Origin: Pseudo-nitzschia pungens
Taxonomy: Eukaryota > Bacillariophyta > Bacillariophyceae > Bacillariales > Bacillariaceae
Assembly: GCA_037355855.1 (NCBI GenBank)
Contig: CM074760.1
Location: 5,448,501-5,512,500 of the forward strand
DNA length: 64,000 nt
Reading direction: 5' to 3'
The notes beneath the pieces are model-generated. The model was given only the letters and a program-made list of their open reading frames with translations. It was not told where the DNA came from and searched no databases. A program made the translations under genes and the position numbers. Within the stretch, counting starts at the first letter, position 1. Each line of letters starts with the position of its first letter. Below are positions 1 to 10,346 of this stretch, in pieces.

Positions 1-1826
1 TATCTCTGGAGGAGCACTGTTTTTGTTGTGTTGGGACCTTCTCTGACACTAAGTTCATTCTGTATTTTGGTACAAGAGACGTGGACTTAAAACTTGTAAA
101 CTCATCTGGAGACTGATGCTGAAACAAAAATAGGTCTGTTTTGAGATTGTTCCATGCGTTTTTCTGGTTCCGTTGGCCTATCATTTCGTACTAAATTTTA
201 TTTCATTGACACAACCATTCATAGTTCTTATTTTTATTCTTATTTTCATGATACAAGGACACAAGAAGACAACGCGCGTGACTTGGACCTGCGCCTCACG
301 TGGAACGCATGGATGTACCTCGGGGTATTTTATTGTCCGTCTGAATTGTACGTATTTGGAAAACTGGGGTACCAATTCAAAAACAGCTGAGAGACGACCG
401 GTATTATGAACGTGTTTTGTTCGTATTTTTGAGTAGTGGGAGTAAGGTTAGAAGTAAGGACCCTTAGACGTCATACGGCACTTCCGTCATTCTAGTAGTA
501 AGGGACTTATTTTTAAAAAACTACCGTACCCGGGTACCGGCAAGGTTACTCTAACGTATTGAGTATGTACGGTAAACCTTATGTTCTACTACTACTATGC
601 ATTGGTTTGTTTCCGGAAGAAAAAAATGGTTGATTGACTCTCAAGATGAACTTGCATCTTCAACGACTAACCTTATTCAAAATCGACACAAGTAGGTACC
701 GTGATCGTCTTCCCACCAAAATCATATTCTCTGTACAATGAAGCAAAGCAACCAGAAATAATAGAAAGAAGCAGTTCAACAACGTTGTTCTACAACCTTC
801 CACCACTTCTTGTACAACTGGTGGCGTAGGTATTAAAAAAAAATGGAATCAATCAATTGAACCAAAGATCATTACAACTCTATTGATGAGAGAATTCAGC
901 TTTATAGTCGATTTGGTGATTTGTAGTTCTATTATCTTACTATCGCAATGCAAATTGACACTGTTATCGAAGATATATTTCTTGTTCATTGACCACAACT
1001 AACTTTTTGTACATGTGAGTATTTTCGCTGTTCTCGAATTGAAGCAAGAACTTTGCATGAAAAATACTCCTAATAATCGCTGTATTTTGAATAATTGAGG
1101 CCTTACCGTAGAAAAGGTTGAAGCTTTTTCGTTCGCCGTTTTTGAATATGAGGAGTCAAAATACAAAATACCAGTATCGAATAACAGTGCATAACTTACT
1201 GGTAATCTTACCTGTAGTTGAAAGGCTACTACGAAGTATGAACTAAGTACGGCAATGCACATGCAACATGCCATATGTAGTACAAGTGCTACATACAACA
1301 TGAAGAAAGTAGCCGATGCTAAATAGTGTGGCCCGTGAACTGCGATTCGCGAGCCAGGCCGCGCGCCATCCGTCTTCTCCACATTCAAAAACGGTTCTCT
1401 AAAGCGGTTAAAATCGTAGCTGCGCCCGCTCTACTTGTACTTGTACTCGTTCCTTGCTGATACGCTAAAACATGATAATAGGATTTTGTGTCAATGTACT
1501 GTTACGGAGTGTTGGAGTAAAGAGCAATGACCAGCCGAAGAGAGCTCGTGTGCTAGACTTGGACAAAACACTCTGTCTGAAGACACTGCAGCACCTCTCT
1601 CCAAGAGGAAGACTATGTGGTCGTTCTTAACCAAGCGAGAAGACACTGCTCAGGTTGCCCCAGAAAAAGTTCCAAACACAAGTGACAACCATATTCAGCA
1701 GCAGCAAGCAAGCAACAACAACAACAACCGTTACCTACGAATCAGAATAGCAGCCTTCGGGCGGACACACAGCAGCTAGATCAGCCTTCTCCGAAAGGGG
1801 GTGGGGCATTAGCAGCGGAGAGCCGG
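1..1826. other. Intergenic, no supported gene
   Basis: AT-rich spacer. Only short, non-conserved-looking open frames are present. An ATG at 1615 opens a 55-codon frame beginning MWSFLTKRED and rich in Gln/Asn, which ends at a TAG around position 1780. It is out of frame with the gene at 1827, whose own frame is open upstream back to a TGA near 1683. That overlap could be a 5' exon, an upstream ORF or a frameshifted true N-terminus; the sequence does not decide. Confidence 0.5.
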
Positions 1827-3365
1827 ATGTTTTACAAAAACAAGAAGCAGGCCGCGACAAACAGCAAGAGCAATGCTTTATCACCAAGTCGACGGTCCCA
1901 AGAGGCCAAGACTGATCGTAGTGCTGTCTCCCAGTCGAAGAATTTTATGGCCAAACGCTTCGGGAGAGGAAGCAAAAACAATATCAACGGGGATGATTAT
2001 CTGCAAGACATCAGTGTTAACGAGACATCGAATGGAATAGAAGTATCCTTTCCGGGAAGTGAAGCAACGATGAAAGCGAAACCTGTGATATCTTTGAAGG
2101 AACAAATCCGAGAGCGACAAAGGGTGTACAAAAGCCAGTTTTCTACGGTAGCACCGGCATCAAGTGATCTGTCATCTTCGACTGTAGATAAAAATAGCTG
2201 GAGCCCGAATGGGCACAGAATTCCGCTGTTGGGGATCACTGCAGCCGAGACGGCGTACGCAGACGCGGTACAGTTGCTAAAAGACGCTCCCGTTGTTGAC
2301 GAACAGGCAGCCGTCCAACAAGAGTTAACGTTGTTGGAGACAGAAATTTCTTCGCTGGAGCGTGATCGAATATGGCTTGAGCAAAAAATGAATGGTGAAA
2401 GTCATGGTGAAAGTGATAGTTATGCTATGAATAAGGAAAACGTCAGGGGTTCTTGGGACGCTCATAAGCTATTAAAAGACGATGCCACCAAGAAGCAACC
2501 TTTGTCGGCCTCTGAGCGAAATTCACTTCAGAAACATCGTGGCAATTCCCTGACATTTTGTCTTTACAATCCTAGAACTCAGGATCTATTTGTGAACAGC
2601 ATTTGTGGTAAGCAACAGAGTGCTCGGATCGCTACTTTATGCAAGGATGATAGCAGCATCACAACAACTATGCCATGCAACAACCGCTCCGCCGATAGTG
2701 CAGCTACGAACTTGCAGCATGTGAGTTTGCTTTCCTCCATGGGTACAATGACGAATGATCCAGGGTTGTATCTTTGCGGAGATGGCGGTCAATCGAAGTT
2801 TGTCGGAAACGTTCCTCGTCGACTCTCTCAAAGATTACAGGATCGTAGAGGAAAGCGTGCCGGAGAAATTGTGTACCTGAGCACTGGTTCACGTGGTTGT
2901 TACTTTGCCCAGTTTCAGTCTGGAGAGTGCTGGTGGGGTTCGGCAGCCGAAGATGCCGATTTTCAATTCATCATGGAATCTTGGGATGTCTACAGAGTAG
3001 CCTTTGGTCCTATTGGGAGCATTGAAGTCTATTCAAAAGACAACACATATAAAAACTTGCCCACGAACTCGTGGATCATCTTGAGTACTGATGGGAATGC
3101 AGCATGGAAGAACTTGCCCTCACGGCTCTCAAATTTATTGGAACAGAGGTTAGCAAATGCTGCAGCGCCCGTTGAAGTTTCGTTGGGTCCTGGTGATTCC
3201 TATTTCGTGCGGTTTTTGGATGGTTCTATCGATTACTCGTTGCCGTCGAAGGTTGCACGAGCATGCGAGCAAATCGAAGAGAGAGGTGGAAAGATCACAA
3301 ATGTGAGTCTGCATCCAGAAGTATCTCAAAACTTTGTCATTCGCCATACCGAATTGACGAGGTGA
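1827..3365 (+). CDS. Unrecognised 512-aa protein with C-terminal aromatic/beta repeats
   Basis: I do not recognise this protein by name. Residues 1-200 are polar and low complexity (Lys/Ser/Gln-rich, nuclear-type composition). A short coiled coil rich in Glu and Leu lies at about 165-195. From about residue 325 there are three imperfect repeats of about 65-70 residues, each with an aromatic strand pair followed by a 'LP..L...L' helix; examples are GCYFAQFQSGECWWGS, NSWIILSTDGNAAWKNLP and GDSYFVRFLDGSIDYSLP. This resembles repeat domains seen in uncharacterised stramenopile and fungal proteins, possibly blades of a beta-propeller. It appears to be a single exon. The start at 1827 is the first ATG in the frame, but the frame stays open upstream to about 1684 with Gln-rich coding-like sequence, so the true N-terminus may be longer or come from another exon. 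Function unknown. Confidence 0.75.
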   Translation: MFYKNKKQAATNSKSNALSPSRRSQEAKTDRSAVSQSKNFMAKRFGRGSKNNINGDDYLQDISVNETSNGIEVSFPGSEATMKAKPVISLKEQIRERQRVYKSQFSTVAPASSDLSSSTVDKNSWSPNGHRIPLLGITAAETAYADAVQLLKDAPVVDEQAAVQQELTLLETEISSLERDRIWLEQKMNGESHGESDSYAMNKENVRGSWDAHKLLKDDATKKQPLSASERNSLQKHRGNSLTFCLYNPRTQDLFVNSICGKQQSARIATLCKDDSSITTTMPCNNRSADSAATNLQHVSLLSSMGTMTNDPGLYLCGDGGQSKFVGNVPRRLSQRLQDRRGKRAGEIVYLSTGSRGCYFAQFQSGECWWGSAAEDADFQFIMESWDVYRVAFGPIGSIEVYSKDNTYKNLPTNSWIILSTDGNAAWKNLPSRLSNLLEQRLANAAAPVEVSLGPGDSYFVRFLDGSIDYSLPSKVARACEQIEERGGKITNVSLHPEVSQNFVIRHTELTR

Positions 3366-4773
3366 TAGAGCAATTTTTTACATGAATATATCTATGGCGA
3401 CCAGGACATGATGTGAAACACATGTTGATGACAACTGCAACAACAATGTGCCGCGCTACGCGTAACTTTAACATTATGTATTACTAAAGCTAATTGGGAG
3501 ATCTAGAAATTCTATCTCTTGTCTTCAACTATTACTCCACATTACTTCGTACTACTCCTAGTATTTATAACAGGCTCACTCAGCTCCCTTACGCGTTCGG
3601 TACATTTCTATGAATACATCTACGAACTTGTATTGGTAACTTCAGTCCAAAATCCTGACAAAGTTCTACTTTTGTGTTCTTCTTCCGCTTCGCCGAATTA
3701 TTGTTTTGATTATGAGAAGTATTTTTTGATTTCCAGAGGATTTTTATTCATTCCACGTGTCATCATGGATAATTGATACATGTACGTACGAAGTCATACC
3801 GTGGTAGTAATTTTATGATGACCTTACTTCGTCTTAACCTTACTTCCTCATTCTCAAATTTTTTACTTGTATCATGGAATCAGGAATCCAAACTTTCCGA
3901 AAAACGTATTTTCAAACAGACCGCACAGTAATTATCTGATCACCACCAGTAATTTTTTCCCTTTGGTTTTTTGAGAATCTGTTTTCTTCACGATAGGAAG
4001 AACGATTTACATTGGAAGCTACTGTTAAATAGGTAGTAGTGAAGAACATGGGAAGAATGGTACTCGTCATTGACCGCACGTCTAAAAAACCTAAAATTTG
4101 CAGTGTTTCTTCAATTTCTGTAAAACTTCTAGGAAGTCCGAAGAGACAGGGATGGTCTTTCAGTCGTTGAACAGGTAGAAGCAGAATTTCTCAAATCTCA
4201 ATCAATCAAAAGTGACAATCTCCTTCTTCCATTCCATGGATTTTGATTGTTGTCATTCTTTGGGGGTATCGTGGTTGCGACTAGGAAACGGGTCTAGTTG
4301 CGTGCCGCGCGGAAAACGCGACAGTACCATACAGTAGTAAGGTAAGGCCTTAGTTGTAGGATAGAGAATACAGTATTTAGGTTGCATTACGTAATTGGAA
4401 TTTGAGTTCTGTGTTATTACGTAATGATCTGTCGTACCAAAGGCAGCAGCAGCACCAACGATACATACCAATTTTGAATTTTTTTTATTTTTTGGATGGT
4501 TTCTCCCAGGAATTTCGCCTCTGTCGTGTCGATGTCATCACGTGAATCGATGCCAAACAAAGAGCCGATCGACCGAAACGAACCCAACATTAGTAGCGAC
4601 GAGGCTCCGATCTGTATGCAAAAGAACAGCTCGACAATCTCGGAAGAAGAACGACTTCCCTCTCGAGTTGGGTAGAAAGAGAAAGACGGAGAGAGGGAAC
4701 ACGAAACAAGTCCGGGATTCAAGACATTGATCGGGCACAAGAAATCAGTTTTTTTAGGAGTTGGGATTCACTC
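3366..4773. other. Intergenic, nothing recognised
   Basis: AT-rich spacer between two same-strand genes. Small open frames (for example at 3519-3776) start with non-ATG codons or lack coding character. Several ACGTAATT/TTACGTAA palindromes occur at 4380-4430. The last ~200 bases before 4774 are purine-rich and presumably hold the 5' UTR of the next gene. Confidence 0.4.
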
Positions 4774-7700
4774 ATGGCTTCCAATACCGCTGTGGTAAAG
4801 TCTTCATCAGAGGCTACATCGGCGGCTGCGGATTCCGGTGTTTTCAAAGCTTCCAATGCTTCCAATGCTGTTGAGTCAACCCCTGGCCCCGCAGCTGCTG
4901 TAACTGCCGACAATCCAGCCACGGATGCTACTCTGTCTTCCAAGGGCAACAACGGCGAGAACGATAAATTGACTCCTTCTTCGTTGCCATCGATATCAGG
5001 AAGACCCCGCCGAGGATCTTCGGATGAATTCGGTGCGGTTGGATCGTTGGGCAGTATTGCTGGTAGTGCTGTGGGATACGGAGGAAGCAGTGTGGGGTAT
5101 GACTTCTCTCTGTCCGGAGGAGGTCTGTTGGGACTGGGAGTCAGCAGTAAAGGCAGCATCCACGACAAAAATAGCAGCAGCAAAAAAGATGGCTCCAGCA
5201 GCAAAGACGGAATCAGCGTCAGCGTCAGCGTCAATAACAATAAGGGAAGCAGCGGCGGCAACGGCAGCAGCAGCAACAACAACATCATCGGCATTCTCAA
5301 CAATCGCGGAAACCTCAAATTCCGAACCTCGCCCACCGGGAGAAGACCCTTTCGAAAACGGAAGGCATCCGTCGACTTTTCATTCCCCGCATTATCCATC
5401 GACGAGAGCGATTCTTCCTGCACGGTTTCCCAATTGTTACCACAGCATCAAGGGACATCGGGATCGGCAACGAAGGGACCCATGGCGGCAGCAGGATTGA
5501 CGGTGTCGTCGTCGTCGGTTCTTATGCTTCCATTGAATGCCAATCGCAGCCGTTTCTACTCTGATCTCACAATACCCGAGTCCTTGTTGTCGTCGACTCC
5601 AAAGAATAATCCTAATTCTTCCGCGTCTTCGAAACAACAGAAGCAGCAGCAACAACAGCAGCAGCAACAGCAGCAGCAACAGAGGCAAAAGGACAATTCG
5701 TTGGCACCCAAAGAAGATCAACAAAGCGATATTGAAAAAGAACAAAAATTGCCGTCAGTGGACGCTCTACCATCCATGGAAGACGATGCGTTACCACCGA
5801 TAGACAATGATGCGCATTCTCTGCTACTGAATCACCCCCATAGTCCGATAAGCCACGCAAATCAAACCACCCTGAGTGCTGGTACACGAAAGGAGCGAGC
5901 CTTGTCGTTCGCATCCGTGCACACGCAAGGACACGGTGTGGATCGGACTGGATAGTTTGGGAGTCGAAGCTACCATATCTGCCTCGAGGATACGGAAAGG
6001 ATCTTCGGTGGAGTCCGACAACAAAAGCCACAGATCTGACGGAGACAACAATAGCTACGATGGTACCCTAGGATCCCAATCCCACCGCTTTTTGATGGAG
6101 GCACTATTGGGGGACGGGACGGAAAGTCTGGTTCTAAATCCGTCACAGCGGGAACGATTGGGGAGTTTCGATGCAGCGGCTGAACTTACCGGAAGGTCTG
6201 CACACGGCGTCAACAAAGACAATCACGGCAATAACCACAACTGCAACAACAACAACAACAGCAACATACTCATTTCGAGAGAACGTCTGAGTAGTATTGG
6301 GGGACGACGAAACCGGTTGGAATCCTGGGGTGGAATGTCTGACCTATCCGTCGGAAACTTCAAGGCGGATCAAAACTTGGAAAGTCTAGGGGTTGGAATT
6401 TTCGCGGGTGATAACAAAAGTCATGGCAACAACAGCGGTTCCGGTGCCGGTGCCAATTCTGCAGCTGCACCAACCGACAAAACGGCTGCTTTGGCAGCTA
6501 CAATCTACACGAGCTTGGCGAATGATGTCACCGCAGCAGCAAACGAAGATGGAAACGAATCAGTCTCTTCATTCTTGGTGAATGACGAAAGGATACCCTC
6601 TAGAATATCTGTAAGCAACCGAGATCGATTGAATTCCATGGCGTCGATCGGCACGGATGCATCGGCTTTGCTTCGATATACTGCCATGGGTGGAGATAAC
6701 TTTGATGCCGAGTTTCCGACAGATGTTCATACATTGATACAGGCGACCATGTCGTCCGTTGAGGATCAATTGGCTGACTTGGCAACGGCGGTTGAAGCAG
6801 TATCCAAAGACACCAAAGCAGATCAGGACAGCGAACTTAGCAGCACTGCGTCGCCTATGATCGGGGCTGCGTCAGACGTCGGTTCGAACAGATCCACAGA
6901 TTCATTTACGGGCCGGCCCAGATCTTCTTCGATTAATTCATTGCTGCAAATATCCGTTGACTATGACGCCGTTGCTGCTGCCGTACATGCAGCGGAAGCC
7001 GCTGCCGGATGCCTCGATCTGAGTGCTTTTTCGATAGCAGATGGATCTTCCGTGTCCTCCATCGGATCACACAAACGACGAACACTTCCAACGCAGAAGA
7101 AAGGAGCTCGTGGTGGCAAGAAAAACAAAAAGGCATCGAGTTCCTCAACGGGCAAGAAAAGAGCCTCTTCCACAGAATCATTGCCATCGTCAAAGAGGCA
7201 GTGCGTTGCTTCAAGCAAAACGACGCAGGTATCCAATCCTGGTACCAAAGCTTTACCAGCATCATTCGAACTCAAAAGACCATTCCCCAAATCTTCAATG
7301 GATAGCAAACAGATGGAAAAATTGCGCGAACGAGCCAGGGCAGCGGCAGGATATATACCTCCGGCTGCCCCCAGCAGTGCGGTCAAAGGAAGTGGATTGC
7401 CACCTAGAAAACGCAGTGCCAACGCAGTTGATCCTGCGACTCCGCTGCACCCTCCGCGACCTTCTGCCGCTGGTAGTGGAAGCAACTTCAAGACTCCGAC
7501 CATATCAAATACAGCTACATCAAAATCCAGCGCAACTCCTGCCTCTGCGTACAGTAGTGGGACTCCAGCATCTTCCACTAAGGGCCAATCGAGTCAGAAA
7601 TGGGAATCCATGTTCGAGTGCTTATTGCAATTTATTGACGAACGGAAGACGGAAGCAACCGCTGGCATGACAGAGGCTCAAAAATCCGAATGGATGTGGG

Positions 7701-9843
7701 ACGGGAACGTCCCGACTACTTACAAAACGAAGGATGGAAAAGCCTTGGGTCGATGGGTAAACAATCAACGCTCTGCTAAAAGCAAGGGCACTCTGAAAGA
7801 AGAACGGGAGAAACGTCTCGTGGATGCGGGCCTGAAGTGGAGTGTTTTGGCATCAAATTCTTGGAACGAAATGTTGGAGGAACTACGTATCTACGTTGCA
7901 GAACAGAATAAACAAGGGAAAAAATGGGATGGGAATGGTAAGGTATTTGTCTGGTATTGTTTTGTTCTCTAGAAAAATAAGGAAGTGTATGTGATTGTTT
8001 AGGATGTTCAAGGGATTGCTCACATCGAATGATGTCTATGGTTTTTGCGATAGTCCCAACAAATTATCGAATTAAAGTGACGAAAGATAAAGCGAAGCCC
8101 TTCGTCAAGGATGATGATGAAGACAAGAACTTAGGCCGATGGGTCAATCGTCAACGAAGTATGTTCCAAGCCGGAAAGCTTCGTAAAGATCGACAGTTAG
8201 CTTTGGAAAAAATAGGTTTGAAGTGGTCCATGTTGGCAACGACATCTTGGGAATCGATGTTTGAAACGCTTTGCGAATACATCAAAGAAAAGCAAAAGGG
8301 TGGAAATGAATGGGATGGAAATGTCCCCGCCAATTACAGAACAGAAGATAATCCTCCCAGAGCTCTCGGGCGTTGGATCAATCGTCAGCGTTCTGCATAT
8401 GGTAAGAGCAAGCTTAAACCGGAATGCGTTGCCAAGCTGAACGAAATCGGTTTGAAGTGGTCGATCCACGAACGACGACCTACCTATCACCAATATAAAG
8501 CCGACGCTACAAAAAGTGGATCATCGAAGACTTCCGACACAGCAAGGAGTAGTGCTAAGACAAATGCTGCAAAACCAGTGGTAGTACAGAGCGCTGCAAA
8601 ACCCGCAACAGCAGTGATACAACGCACTACGAAACCTTCACCGTTGGTTGTGCAAAGCGCTGCAAAACCCACAACATCACTGGTGAAACCTGCTACGAAA
8701 CCAACAACAACAGCAGCAGCAACAATCCCTGTTGCTGCAACAGTAGCAGGAACAGTGGTGCAAACTGCTACAAAACCTGCTCCACTGGTGGTACAAAGCG
8801 CTGCAGAAACTACCACAATGAAAACTGCTGCAACATCCACACCGACTGTATTGCCAACCGCTGCCAAACCCGCAACTGTAGTTCAAACTGCCGCAAATGC
8901 AGCAGCAACATCAACAGCACAAACTCCTACCAAACCTACAACAACTGTAGGAAATGCTGCAGGGCAAAGTGTTCCAACACCCGCATCGATTGCAGCACAG
9001 AATACCCCAAAATCTGCACCACTGGCAGTGCAAGGTGTTGCGAAACCTGCGCCAACGGCGGTGGCAAGCTCCGCAACAATCGCGGTGACTAGTGCTGCAA
9101 GAGCCACTACGACCGCGGTCCAAACTTTGACGCAACCAACCTCGACGACAGTGAAAAACGAGACGACGCTTGCTTCGAGCGCGGCACTCGATGCCGCGAA
9201 CACCGAGCCATCCGTCGGACGCAACGCAACGAAACCCTCGCCGACCCCGCAAAACACCGCAACCGCGCAAAACGCTTCAAAACCCGCTGGAGTTGTCGCG
9301 AAAGCCGATGCGAGCAGCGCGGCTGCCGTCCCTCCCGTTGCAGCGCAATCGGTTGGAACGGGAACGCGGCAGCAAACCAAAGCGGATCCGACCGGGTTGC
9401 TCCCGCGGACCGATTCCGCGAGAGTCAAGGTCGAGAAGCCTTCGACGGCGGTTTCGAACCATCCCGGTCCGACCGCCCGCGGCGGCGCTCGGTCCGCGAC
9501 ACCGAGGGAAGGGCCGAGCAGTGACGAGTGCGAGCCGTCAACGATTACCGACCCAAATGTGGTGGTCGAATCCGCCACCGAGCCGCCCCCGGCAACGAAA
9601 CCGAACGGAGACGCAACCGCTTCGACTCCGACCCCCGCCGACGCGACGAAATGCCCGCTGCAACCGGTAAAGGAAGAAGAACGGAAGGTCCCGTGTTCCG
9701 GGACCGGCGTCGCGACCGCGGGTCCGATCGGCAATTCCGCGGCCGCGAACCCGGCTCCGGTCGCGAATTCGACGGCCGCGGATGATGCGATTGGTTCTCG
9801 AGCGACGCCGTCCGCGGAGGCCGGGGTGAAAGCGGAGAATTGA
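4774..9843 (+). CDS. Helicase-associated (HA) domain protein, three HA repeats, low-complexity N- and C-termini
   Basis: A long, probably nuclear protein. Ser/Asn/Gln/Asp-rich stretches (poly-Gln around 5640-5685) with recurring 'RERL.S' motifs cover the first ~900 codons, followed by a basic NLS-like region (KKGARGGKKNKKASS). Then come three tandem helicase-associated domains (Pfam HA type: aromatic start, WDGNVP.NY, LGRWVNNQR, L...G.KW), at about 7600-7850, 7860-8235 and 8250-8465. Domain 2 is split by a clear intron: the donor GTAAGG after 7937 and the acceptor TAG ending at 8053 rejoin the codon to give WDGN-VPTNYR. The C-terminus (8500-9843) is an Ala/Thr/Pro/Lys-rich tail of degenerate repeats. 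A second junction is needed near 5876-5963, where the reading frame moves by one: either a weak 88-nt intron (5876-5963) or a frameshift, since the first frame stops at 5953. HA domains are thought to bind nucleic acid and are very numerous in diatoms; no helicase core is present here. Exact role unknown. Confidence 0.75.
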
Positions 9844-10346
9844 TGGAAGTCCGCCACCGCGATGAATTGTTTGGCGACGGGCATTCCGTTGTTCTAGTAA
9901 AATGGTTCGCGCTGGATGGATGGATAGAATTGCTGTTATCGTCGTTTTTTGAGATATCGGAATACTTTTTATCTAGTATTAGTTTTAGTTCGTGTGCGCG
10001 TACGGCGGATGGTGATGAATGTTTGTCAAATCTTCAGACGTCGCGGGGAGTGATTGCGGAACACCAAAGCATTCAATCAGTGCGGAACGCGCAATGATAC
10101 TCCGAATGTAGGACGCCGAAAGAACGACTTTGAAAGAATTCGAAAAAGGACCCCTTCCCGCGTCCTTTCGTGGTTTCGTCCACAAGACAGAAAATATGCA
10201 ACGCCAAATTCTTCATGTAGGCTAGGAAAAGGGATTCGATGGCTCGGGAAGACCTCATTCCAAGTTGTTTTCATCTGGAACATTAGAAGAGCAAAAACAA
10301 GAATGGTTGGGAACGGTTGAGAATAATTGTGCCAATCCTTCCATTT
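9844..10346. other. Convergent 3' spacer, nothing recognised
   Basis: Lies between the stop of the HA-domain gene (+) and the stop of the LRR gene (-). No coding-like frame was found. It presumably contains both 3' UTRs. Confidence 0.4.

Noticed and set aside
999..1388. 129-codon minus-strand frame with a hydrophobic stretch
   Set aside because: No motif, no splice partner and no coding character beyond chance in AT-rich DNA.
8883..9884. 333-codon minus-strand frame
   Set aside because: Antisense of the Ala/Thr/Pro tail of the HA-domain gene; Val/Ala/Gly composition only.
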